From Planctomycetota bacterium (lineage in GTDB: Bacteria > Planctomycetota > UBA1135 > JACQFD01): 64,000 nucleotides of DNA. This document shows positions 44,615 to 52,371 of this stretch, piece after piece. A model generated the notes under the pieces. It saw only the letters and a program-made list of their open reading frames with translations, was not told the DNA's origin and did no database searches. Position numbers and translations under genes: made by a program. The stretch's first letter is position 1. Each line of letters opens with the position of its first letter. The stretch is taken from NCBI GenBank assembly GCA_016792805.1, contig JAEUHX010000061.1, positions 223,399 through 287,398 of the forward strand, given 5' to 3'.

Positions 44615-45358
44615 GTGTCGAATCCTCTAAAAGACGGCCTGCGTAAGACACCTCGTGTGATCGCTCGATGGTCCGAGCCCACCCGAGGTCTGGGAGCTGA
44701 GGGTGCGGCATTCATATGCAGGGGCACCACAAGGAAACCCCCTTGACTCCCCCCCTCGACACCCTCTGTGTTCCGAGCCTCCATGGCGGGATTGGGTTGG
44801 GAGGACGTTTCAAAAGTGCGCCGGGTGCTTGCACGGGGGCTACGCACTGCGAGCGCGAGGAATCGTCGTCCAGCGCAAGTAGCCTCGCCGAAGGCGTAGC
44901 CATGGAGGTCCGTCGAGGACGAGGCGACGCAGCGAGGGGCGACGAGGCCCGCGCGCAGCTCCGATGACTTTCGAAACGTCCTCCTGGGGCGGCTCGCGGA
45001 TGGTCCCGCTGGCGGTCATGGGTGTGGCTGTCCATCGAGCCGGGAGACGCCGGACCGCCTCGCCGGCAAGTCTTGCCACGTCGAGGGCGTTCTTTCTCGA
45101 GTTTACGAAGGATCCACGCGTCCCTTTGCGGAGCCCTTTCGCGACGGGCTCTTCGGCCGCAGCGCAAGTTCGACGGTGCCGGGCAGCCATGCTGCGCGCG
45201 CGAGAGCATGCAGGAGCTGAAAGCGGACTGCGCACGATGGGTGAGAGTCGCTGACCGCGCTCTCCAGCGGCGGGCGAACCCCTGTAACGAAGCGCGGGGC
45301 TCGAGCGGGTCGGCGCCGCGCCACGGCGTCCGCGGATCGCGCTACCATCCTCCAGGCT
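44615..45358. other. Intergenic region with an inverted-repeat element
   Basis: About 740 bases with no supported gene; frames crossing it give low-complexity Arg/Ala/Ser sequence. Within it, GGAGGACGTTTCAAAAGT (44800-44817) is repeated inverted with one mismatch at 44967-44984, enclosing about 150 bases. The enclosed part contains GGCGTAGCCATGGAGGTCCG (about 44893), which resembles the tip of the 1553-1701 palindrome. The element may be a small non-autonomous mobile element. The promoter of the downstream fusion gene probably lies in 45300-45358. Confidence 0.5.
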
Positions 45359-46696
45359 ATGACCGCTTCCGACCGCTCTGCCGCGTCCACCGAGCGCGGC
45401 GCACGACTTCAGGTCGCCCTGGATTTCCTCGAACTCTCGCGCGCCATGAAGTGCGCGCGCGAGGCGGTGGCCGGAGGGGTCGACATCCTCGAGGTCGGAA
45501 CGCCGCTCCTCAAATCGGAGGGGCTCGACGCCCTGCGGAAGCTGCGCGCGGAGTTTCCGGCATCGAGCTACCCGACGCTGCGCCTCGTCTGCGACACGAA
45601 GACGATGGACGCCGGGCGGCTCGAGTTCGAAGCGGCGGCCAAGGCGGGCGCCCACATCGCGACGGTGCTGGCGACGGCAGCCGACTCGACGATTCGAGAC
45701 TGCGTCGAGACCGGGCGTAATTATGGCGTTCAAGTGCAGGTCGACCTGATCAACGTGGCCGACCCCGTCGAGCGCGCCAAGCAATGCGCGGCGCTCGGAG
45801 TCGATATTCTTGGTGTTCACTGCGGCATCGACGAGCAGATGGCCGGACGCGACCCGTTCGATACGCTGCGGGCCGTTCGGGCCGTCGTGAATTGTGAAAT
45901 CGCAGTCGCCGGAGGAATCCACTCGGAGTCAGCCGCGAAAGCCGCCGAGGCCGGCGCTGATATTATTATTGTTGGAGGTGCAATTACAAAAGCGGAAGAC
46001 GCCGCTGCGGCGACGCGCGCGCTCGTGGCCGCCGTGCGTTCGCGCCGCGCCGTCGAAAGCAAACTTTTCCGGCGCGTCACCGAGGAGCGCGTGGCCGAGG
46101 TTCTGGCGCTCGTCTCCACGCCCAACCTCTCCGACGCCATGCACCGCTCGGGCGAGATGAGTGGACTCCTGCCGCTGCAGCAGGGAGTGAAGATCTTCGG
46201 CCCCGCGGTGACGGTGCGCACTTATCCCGGCGACTGGGCGAAGCCCGTCGAGGCGATCGATCATTGCAGGCCGGGAGACGTGCTCGTGATCGACGCGGGC
46301 GGCCGCGCGCCAGCGGTTTGGGGCGAACTCGCGAGCGAGAGTTCCAAAGTGCGCGGAGTTCGCGCCGTGATCATTGACGGAGCCATTCGTGACGTCGACG
46401 CCATCCGGTCGATTGGCTTTCCGGCCTGGGCACGCATTTTCACGCCGACGGCGTGGGAGCCGAAGGGCTTCGGCGAGATCGGCGCGCCCGTCGTCTGCGG
46501 CGGCGTGCGCGTGATGCCGGGCGACTGGATCGTGGGCGACGACTCGGGAATTGTGAGAATCCCCAGGGAGAAGCTCGCCGAGGTCGTCAATCGCGCGAGC
46601 GATGTGTATGAACACGAAGCGCGATTGCGCGCGGAGATTCGCGCTGGCGGAACTCTCTCCTCGCTGAAGGAGCTGGCGCGCTGGGAGAAAAAGTGA
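45359..46696 (+). CDS. 3-hexulose-6-phosphate synthase / RraA-like fusion
   Basis: A 445-residue two-domain protein. Residues about 17-225 match the orotidine-decarboxylase-like hexulose-6-phosphate synthase fold (LQVALDFLELSRAMKCAREA, CDTKTMDAGRLEF with the family DxKxxD motif, GVHCGIDEQMAGRDP, IAVAGGIHSESAAKA), which condenses formaldehyde with ribulose 5-phosphate. Residues about 235-440 match RraA/HMG-aldolase-like proteins (TPNLSDAMHRSGEMSGLLPL, then GDVLVIDAGGRAPAVWGELA, AVIIDGAIRDVDAIRSIGFP). The same fusion is known in archaea and some bacteria. A phosphohexulose isomerase is not visible here. Its stop overlaps the next gene by four bases. Confidence 0.9.
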   Translation: MTASDRSAASTERGARLQVALDFLELSRAMKCAREAVAGGVDILEVGTPLLKSEGLDALRKLRAEFPASSYPTLRLVCDTKTMDAGRLEFEAAAKAGAHIATVLATAADSTIRDCVETGRNYGVQVQVDLINVADPVERAKQCAALGVDILGVHCGIDEQMAGRDPFDTLRAVRAVVNCEIAVAGGIHSESAAKAAEAGADIIIVGGAITKAEDAAAATRALVAAVRSRRAVESKLFRRVTEERVAEVLALVSTPNLSDAMHRSGEMSGLLPLQQGVKIFGPAVTVRTYPGDWAKPVEAIDHCRPGDVLVIDAGGRAPAVWGELASESSKVRGVRAVIIDGAIRDVDAIRSIGFPAWARIFTPTAWEPKGFGEIGAPVVCGGVRVMPGDWIVGDDSGIVRIPREKLAEVVNRASDVYEHEARLRAEIRAGGTLSSLKELARWEKK

Positions 46697-49032
46697 TCTT
46701 CGCCGGGATCGCGATGGCGGCCGCCGCCGCGCTCACGCTAGCGCGGTGGGATGAGCTGTCGGATCTCGGCGCGTCGGATCCCGCGGCGCGCTCGACGGCC
46801 TACGCCGCGCTCGCGAAGGCGGGAGAAGGGGCCGTGGCCAAGGCATTGGAGTCGTTCACTGGCGCGCCGCCGATCGCGCGCGAGCTGCGGGCGCGGCTCC
46901 TCAAAGAGCGGGGAAGCCTGGCGGTGCTCGGCGCCGCCGCGGAACTCGTGCGCGACTCGAGCCCAGTGGTTCGCGCAGAGTTTGCATCATACTTATCGAG
47001 GCCCGACTTCGCCTATGCGCAGGCCGAGCGTCGCTGTGAACTCTTACTCATGCTCGCGCGTGACGCCGATCCCGACGTTCGACGGGTCGCGCTGCAGGGG
47101 CTTTTGAGGCTCTCCCATCGAGCGGCCCTGAACGGGCTCGCCGAGCTTGCCCGGTCAGGCGATGAGGAGCAGCGCGATTTTGCGCTGCGTGCGCTCGCGT
47201 CGACGCCGGGATCGGCGCCCGCACTCCTCGCGATGCGCGGCTGGTTCGAATCCGCCATGCCCCGCTCGAACGCACAATTCCTGGCGGCCCTCGGTGCCAC
47301 GGGATCGCCTGCGGTGCTGCCGGCGCTGCAGGCCTATGCGGCGCACCCGACCGATGGAGTGGGCGCCCGCGTCGGCTTCGATCTGTTGGCGAGGCAGCTT
47401 CTGTTTCGCAGGCAGGACGCCGATTATCTGTCGACTTTGACCGCTTGGGAAAAAGTGGATCCGCCCGACGTCGCGCTGCGACGCATGCGGTTCGAAATGT
47501 TGGTTCGGGTCGACATGGGCGGGCTTCGTCGCGCAGCCCAGGAGCTCGACCGGCTCGCGGCGGCAGCCGGCGAAGCCGGAAGGGAAACCCGCGTTCAGGC
47601 GATGACCGCGCTCGCGGTGGCGGAGATGGCCGACGGCAATGGCGCGCTCGCGGAGCAGGCGCTGGCCACGGCCTACAGAATCACAAAAGGCGGCCGCGAG
47701 AAGGCAGTGGCCGAAGGCGAGGAGGTTCGCCACCTCGTCTCGCTCGCGTATTTGAGGATTCTCTCGGCCTTCAACGCGCTTCTGAATCCGGCGCCCGGCG
47801 CACCGGATGCAGAGATCCGCGTCGCGGAAGCCTATGCGCTGCACAAGGAGCGGATGAAGGCGGGCGTCCTCGAAGGCCTCAAATCTATCCTGCTCGACGA
47901 TTCCGATCCCATCGCTCAGCAGCTCCGCCAGAACATCATTCTGAGCGGTCGGCCTCTCGGATTGCGCGCGCCATGGAGTTTCGATTCGGCGCTCGAGTAC
48001 GACGTGGGGATCGACACGCTGATCTCTGTGGTGCTGGCACGCCGCGGGCGCGGCGCGGGCGGCCTCGCCGCCGGGATGCGGCTGCTGGAGCTGCTGGGGA
48101 TGCAGAACCCACACGAGTTTGTCGTGCCAGGAGCGCCGGATCTGCGGTCGTTCATGCCCAACCCGATTGATGAGCTTCTCAAATATCGGTGCGTGCCGGG
48201 CTATCCGATTCTGTTTAGTGAAGAGCGCATCGCCGTTCAGCTCGCGACGCCCGCGTCTCAGTTTCCCCGCGATCTCGGGCGCGTCGCGCGCGGCGCGTTG
48301 GGTGATCTGGAGAGCGCCGGGCGCCTCCTGGATGCCGTCCTTGAGCGGGCGACTGGGAGCGATCAGCTTGTCGATTTGTTTACTTATGTCGACGCCTCCC
48401 TCGAGCGCGCCGGAGTCGCGATGGATGCGGGCGAGCCCGATCTTTCCGACAAATATATCGACGCCGTTCTCGAGCGGCTCGACGCCGTGAAGGAGCGGCA
48501 CGAGGCCTCCTTCGACCGCGACGCTGTGAAGCAGCTCGGCGGAGCTGTCCCCGAGGCGCGTACGGCGGAGGCGAAGCAATGGCTCGATGCGGAGCGGCGG
48601 CTTCGCTCGCAGGCTCTCATTACAAAAGCCGTCAATACGAATGTGGTTCGAGGCGATCCCAAGCGCGCCGCGGGGTTTGCCAAGAAAGGCGTTGAGCTCG
48701 AGCCGACGGAGTTCAATCGCGTTCTGCTTGCGTGCTATCTCGCCCGCGAAGGGAACGGCGACGAAGCGCGCGCCATACTGAGAGACGCCCCCGACACGCC
48801 CGGAACGCTCTACAATTTGGCTTGCACTTATGCGCTGCTCGGTGAGAAGGAGCCGGCGCTGCGTTACTTGGAGCGCGATTTCCAGGAAAACCACTCCGAT
48901 GCCGGCGGCCTCGAGCGCCAGCGCGCCTGGGCGCGCAAAGATCCCGACCTCAGGTCGCTGCGGGGCGAACCGCGCTTCGAGGCTCTCGTGCAGTCGATCC
49001 CCGAAGGCCCCGGAAAGCCTTCGGGGAAATAG
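46693..49032 (+). CDS. HEAT/TPR-rich protein with N-terminal hydrophobic segment
   Basis: A 779-residue protein beginning at GTG 46693 (MIFAGIAMAAAAALTLARWD), so probably exported. Residues about 20-230 are HEAT-like (DPAARSTAYAALAKAGEGAV, DVRRVALQGLLRLSHRAAL). Residues about 630-770 contain TPR-like helices (GDPKRAAGFAKKGVELEPTE, EKEPALRYLERDFQENHSDA). The middle is helical without recognised motifs. It overlaps the synthase/RraA gene by four bases, so it is co-translated with it, though no functional link is obvious. It ends in a repeat-filled convergent gap. Confidence 0.75.
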   Translation: MIFAGIAMAAAAALTLARWDELSDLGASDPAARSTAYAALAKAGEGAVAKALESFTGAPPIARELRARLLKERGSLAVLGAAAELVRDSSPVVRAEFASYLSRPDFAYAQAERRCELLLMLARDADPDVRRVALQGLLRLSHRAALNGLAELARSGDEEQRDFALRALASTPGSAPALLAMRGWFESAMPRSNAQFLAALGATGSPAVLPALQAYAAHPTDGVGARVGFDLLARQLLFRRQDADYLSTLTAWEKVDPPDVALRRMRFEMLVRVDMGGLRRAAQELDRLAAAAGEAGRETRVQAMTALAVAEMADGNGALAEQALATAYRITKGGREKAVAEGEEVRHLVSLAYLRILSAFNALLNPAPGAPDAEIRVAEAYALHKERMKAGVLEGLKSILLDDSDPIAQQLRQNIILSGRPLGLRAPWSFDSALEYDVGIDTLISVVLARRGRGAGGLAAGMRLLELLGMQNPHEFVVPGAPDLRSFMPNPIDELLKYRCVPGYPILFSEERIAVQLATPASQFPRDLGRVARGALGDLESAGRLLDAVLERATGSDQLVDLFTYVDASLERAGVAMDAGEPDLSDKYIDAVLERLDAVKERHEASFDRDAVKQLGGAVPEARTAEAKQWLDAERRLRSQALITKAVNTNVVRGDPKRAAGFAKKGVELEPTEFNRVLLACYLAREGNGDEARAILRDAPDTPGTLYNLACTYALLGEKEPALRYLERDFQENHSDAGGLERQRAWARKDPDLRSLRGEPRFEALVQSIPEGPGKPSGK

Positions 49033-49166
49033 AGCGCGCCCGATCTGTGATGCGCACACGCCGATCGATGGCGCTGCGTTCTCGAACTCGTCTACGCCGT
49101 TCTCAATAGGAGCCGGCTTGGAATGGGGCTTGGGTCGGACTCAGCGTGCACAGAAATCGATCGGTA

Positions 49167-49285
49167 GGTTCGGCGCACGCGCCGAACCACGGCGCGGGGC
49201 TTGCCCCGCGCGATGAGGCATAGGCAGCGCGACAGATCATCCGGCGGCGCACGCGCCGCCGAATCGGAACGGGCACGCCCGTTCC
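49167..49285. repeat. Four consecutive perfect palindromes with two-base centres
   Basis: In the gap between two converging genes lie GGTTCGGCGC-AC-GCGCCGAACC (49167-49188), GCGCGGGGC-TT-GCCCCGCGC (49192-49211), CGGCGGCGC-AC-GCGCCGCCG (49242-49261) and GGAACGGGC-AC-GCCCGTTCC (49266-49285). Stems are perfect and each centre is two bases. They match the units at 15920-15964 and 22330-22709. Confidence 0.85.
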
Positions 49286-49367
49286 CCACGAAGAGAACCG
49301 AATCCCCCACAAAAGGAATCAGATCTCCCACGAAGAGAATCGGATTTCCCCACGACAGGAATCGGAT
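49283..49367. repeat. Four tandem 21/22-bp units
   Basis: Units start at 49283, 49304, 49325 and 49346 (21, 21, 21 and 22 bases), with consensus close to YCCCCACGAAGAGAATCGGAT. They overlap the last palindrome and end 34 bases before the epimerase stop. They have no spacers, so this is not a CRISPR array. Confidence 0.8.
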
Positions 49368-49400
49368 CGAGGCGACAGATCCAGAACACTGAATCCACAG

Positions 49401-50681
49401 CTACTTCTTCGAGTCGCGTTTCCACTTTTCCAGCAACTCGCGCTCGCGCTCCGCCGTCGGGCCCGCGCGCAGGACCTTCGGGTCGGCCATCCTCGGCGGC
49501 TCCTGACCCTTCGCCTTCGCGTCGGCGATCATCTGTTGTGTCACGCGCGCGCGGCGCTCCAGATCTCCGGGGAGCCACGCGTGGATCGCGGCCACCGTGT
49601 CCTCCATCGTTCGGAATCGAAGCCCCGCGGCAACGGCGCGCGCGTTGCTCCAAGTGTGGAACCCCGCCATCTCGCCCGTCGGCGGTGCCCAGATCGGGAA
49701 CGAATCCTCGCCTCCCATTCCATTTGCGGAAAGCCACTCGGTCGGAACCCACACAAGTGTCGGCCGCGCGGACGCCGCGTTCACACAGGCCTCGAGGACC
49801 TCGCCCCAGTTGCCGCGTCCCTGCGGCCCGATCGCATTGAACACACCGGCCGTCCCGCGCTCCACGAGCAGCACAAGCCATTCCGCCAAGTCGCGCACGT
49901 CGATCCATTGCAACGGATCCGACGGCGAACCCGGAGCCAACATCTCGCCTCCGCGTGCGGCGCGCGCTGGCCAATAAGTAAACCGATCCGTCGGATCTCC
50001 CGGACCGACGATATAGCCGGGCCGCACGATCGCAGCGCGGCCTGGGAAAGCGGCCTCGGCTGCCTGCTCGCAGAGCACCTTGAGCCCGCCGTAGTTCTCA
50101 AAGTTCGCTCCCATCGTTTCGACGGCCGGATCTGTGAGCTTCGCGAGCGGCGCCGACTCGTCAGCCCCGACGGCCCTGTTGCCGGCATAGGCCGAGATGC
50201 TTGAGATGTAAATATATTGCTGCGCGGACTTCGCCAATAAATCGGCTGAGGCCTTCACATGCCGCGGGTAGTAGCCGGAGTTGTCGATGATCGCGTCCCA
50301 GCGCTTGCCCTCGAGCTGCTCGAGACCGCGCGGGCGTCCGTCGGGATTTAGCAGCTTCCCGTCCGGGCCTCTTGCGTCATCGGCCGGGAGCAGAGGATCG
50401 CGATTTCCATACAGATGCTCCACATCCTTGAACTCGAACGGGATGCGCTTTTCCGTCCGGCCGCGATTGAACACGGATACTTGATGTCCGCGCGCGAGCG
50501 CCGCCTCCACGGTCTTCGGCCCGAGGAATCCGGTACCGCCGAGGATCAGGATGCGCTTTCGGTCAACTGCCTGGGCGGTCTCGGCGGATCGACTCGGCTG
50601 CACTCCGCAGGCGCCGAGCGCGAGCGCAGCGCCCGCTTGGATGGCGGCGCGCTCGAGGAATTCGCGACGTGTGGTATTCAT
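49401..50681 (-). CDS. Tat-exported NAD-dependent epimerase/dehydratase-like protein
   Basis: A 426-residue protein from ATG 50681. The N-terminus is a twin-arginine signal (MNTTRREFLERAAIQAGAAL) ending in LALGAC, which fits a lipobox, so a Tat-exported lipoprotein is possible. The Rossmann domain follows (RILILGGTGFLGPKTVEAAL, then RGHQVSVFNRGRTE) with YISSISAYAGN and NYGGLKVLCEQAA, where Tyr and Lys of the extended-SDR YxxxK motif sit. Exported SDR proteins with Tat signals are common in planctomycetes; they carry the folded cofactor. The substrate is unknown. It diverges from rlmI with about 140 bases between them. Confidence 0.85.
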   Translation of the reverse strand: MNTTRREFLERAAIQAGAALALGACGVQPSRSAETAQAVDRKRILILGGTGFLGPKTVEAALARGHQVSVFNRGRTEKRIPFEFKDVEHLYGNRDPLLPADDARGPDGKLLNPDGRPRGLEQLEGKRWDAIIDNSGYYPRHVKASADLLAKSAQQYIYISSISAYAGNRAVGADESAPLAKLTDPAVETMGANFENYGGLKVLCEQAAEAAFPGRAAIVRPGYIVGPGDPTDRFTYWPARAARGGEMLAPGSPSDPLQWIDVRDLAEWLVLLVERGTAGVFNAIGPQGRGNWGEVLEACVNAASARPTLVWVPTEWLSANGMGGEDSFPIWAPPTGEMAGFHTWSNARAVAAGLRFRTMEDTVAAIHAWLPGDLERRARVTQQMIADAKAKGQEPPRMADPKVLRAGPTAERERELLEKWKRDSKK

Positions 50682-50823
50682 GGGGGGCATCGGAAGGAGC
50701 CGTGAGGATGACCGCTACCGGATCGTTGCGCACTCCCTCGCCCTGCTGCGCGCGCCGCGGGTCATCGCGAATCTGGTAGCGCCCCGCGCGGCCCCCGCAC
50801 GGGTATCCTGCCGGGCCAATCCG

Positions 50824-52059
50824 ATGGCAACCGACGCAGATCCGATGGGGGCCGATGGCCCCGCGCCCGTCTCCGAGGGCGCCCACCCCGACGAGCCTCA
50901 TGTGATTCTCACGCCGCGGGGTTGGAAGCGCTGGCTCTCCGCGCATCCGTGGATCTTCCGAGACGACCTCGCGGAGATTCATGCAGAAAGCGGCGATTGC
51001 GCATTGGTGATCGACAGCCGTGGGCGCGAGGTCGGGCGCGGATTCGTGTCCGGTGCCTCGAAAATTGCACTTCGCGCCGTCATGCGGCGCCCGGCACCCT
51101 TCGATGAAGTTACATTTCTCGAGGAGCGGCTCGATCGGGCTGCGGCGCGCCGTCCGCGGCGCGATGGCCAGGAGGCGGAGCGCCTCGTGGCGGCGGAGGC
51201 CGACGATCTGCCCGGGCTGATCGTCGATCGCTACGCCGATGTGATCTCGATTCAGCATGCGGTGCCCTTTTGGGACCGCAGGCGCGATCTCGTGACGGCC
51301 GCCCTTCGCAAGCGGTACTCGCCGAAATGTATCATCGCCAGAGATGACTTCTCTGCGCGCGATCTCGAGGCGCTCCCGCGCAAGACCGAAGTGTTGTATG
51401 GCGAGCCGCCTGGCCCCGTGGAGATCCGCGAGGGTGAAGTGCGCTTTCTCGTCGACCCCCAGCATGGGCAGAAGACCGGATTCTTCCTCGACCAGCGCGA
51501 GAGCCGCGAGCGCGTGGCGAAGTTCGCCCGTGGACGCGTGCTCGACATGTTCACAGGAGACGGCTCCTTCGCCATCCATTGCGCCCGAGCCGCCGCCGAT
51601 CAAGTGATCGCGGTCGACTCGTCGGAAGCAGCGCTGCGCCGGGCATCGGCCAACGCGGAGCGCAACGGAGTCTCGGCGAAGGTTACAGTGCAGCGGGGCA
51701 TGGCGTTCGACGTGCTCCGTGATTTCCACAAAAATGGCGAGCAATTCGATCTCGTGATCCTCGATCCCCCTGCGTTCGCGAAGAACCGGGGCGAGCTCGA
51801 GGCGGCCTTCCGCGGCTACACGGAGATCAACTCGCGTGCGATGCGGCTCGTGGCTGGCGGCGGATATCTTGCATCCTTCTCCTGCTCGTATCACATGACG
51901 GAGGAACTCTTCGGCAAGATGATCTACGAGGCCGCGGTCGACTCGGGGCGCCGTGTGCAGTTGTTGGAACGGCTGCGGCAATCGCTCGATCACCCGATCA
52001 TTGTTACTCATCCGGAGTCGCTCTACCTGAAGGGAGTGCTCCTGCGCATCGAGGGGTGA
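50824..52059 (+). CDS. rlmI: 23S rRNA (cytosine-5) methyltransferase RlmI family
   Basis: SAM-dependent methyltransferase of the RlmI/YccW group that makes 5-methylcytosine in 23S rRNA. The 411-residue protein has an N-terminal PUA domain (HVILTPRGWKRWLSAHPWIF, then RGFVSGASKIALRAV) and a Rossmann methyltransferase domain with GQKTGFFLDQRESRERVAKF, VLDMFTGDGSFAIHCARA (SAM loop), VILDPPAFAKNRGEL and FSCSYHMTEELF containing the catalytic Cys. ATG 50824 is chosen; the open frame before it is non-conserved. Its stop overlaps thiS in a GTGA arrangement. Confidence 0.92.
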   Translation: MATDADPMGADGPAPVSEGAHPDEPHVILTPRGWKRWLSAHPWIFRDDLAEIHAESGDCALVIDSRGREVGRGFVSGASKIALRAVMRRPAPFDEVTFLEERLDRAAARRPRRDGQEAERLVAAEADDLPGLIVDRYADVISIQHAVPFWDRRRDLVTAALRKRYSPKCIIARDDFSARDLEALPRKTEVLYGEPPGPVEIREGEVRFLVDPQHGQKTGFFLDQRESRERVAKFARGRVLDMFTGDGSFAIHCARAAADQVIAVDSSEAALRRASANAERNGVSAKVTVQRGMAFDVLRDFHKNGEQFDLVILDPPAFAKNRGELEAAFRGYTEINSRAMRLVAGGGYLASFSCSYHMTEELFGKMIYEAAVDSGRRVQLLERLRQSLDHPIIVTHPESLYLKGVLLRIEG

Positions 52060-52283
52060 GGGCCGTGTCTGCCGAAGCAGCGCTGCGCGTGACAGTGAAC
52101 GGGGAGCCCAAGGAGCTTCCTCAAGGAGTGAGCCTCGCGGACGCACTCGCGCTCTTGGGTGCGCCACGCGAGGGCGTCGCGGTCGAGCGCAACGGTGCGA
52201 TCGTTCCACGCGCGAAGCACGCGGAGACGCCGATCCTCGATGGGGACCGCCTCGAAATCGTGACCTTCGTCGGCGGCGGATAG
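52056..52283 (+). CDS. thiS: Sulfur carrier protein ThiS
   Basis: Ubiquitin-like sulfur carrier of 75 residues that, as a C-terminal thiocarboxylate, gives sulfur to ThiG for thiazole synthesis. Seen: LRVTVNGEPKELPQGVSLAD, then LLGAPREGVAVERNGAIVPR and the ending DGDRLEIVTFVGGG with the required C-terminal Gly-Gly. GTG at 52056 or GTG at 52065 could be the start. Its usual partner thiG is about 8.3 kb away, after the seven-gene cassette. A role as carrier for the cassette itself cannot be excluded. Confidence 0.9.
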   Translation: MRAVSAEAALRVTVNGEPKELPQGVSLADALALLGAPREGVAVERNGAIVPRAKHAETPILDGDRLEIVTFVGGG

Positions 52284-52371
52284 GCCACCCGGCGCTGCGC
52301 TTGCGGCGCAAGAGTGGCGCTCCGCACCGCGGCTTCTTGTAAGAAATGACCGGACGCGCCATGCTGAGGCG

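Noticed and set aside
44615..45358. A possible transposase or integrase remnant
   Set aside because: Translations in all frames are low-complexity and show no catalytic residues; only the inverted repeat could be supported.
47230..47255. GGTTCGAATCC resembling a tRNA T-arm
   Set aside because: It lies inside the HEAT/TPR gene in frame, and no acceptor, D or anticodon stems could be built around it.
49283..49367. Possible CRISPR array
   Set aside because: Units are directly adjacent with no unique spacers, and no cas genes are nearby.
52056..52283. Reading the ThiS-like protein as a MoaD or a ubiquitin-like cassette member
   Set aside because: The VNGEP start and DRLEIVTFVGGG ending fit ThiS better, and thiG is in the same region; the alternative is kept only as a possibility.
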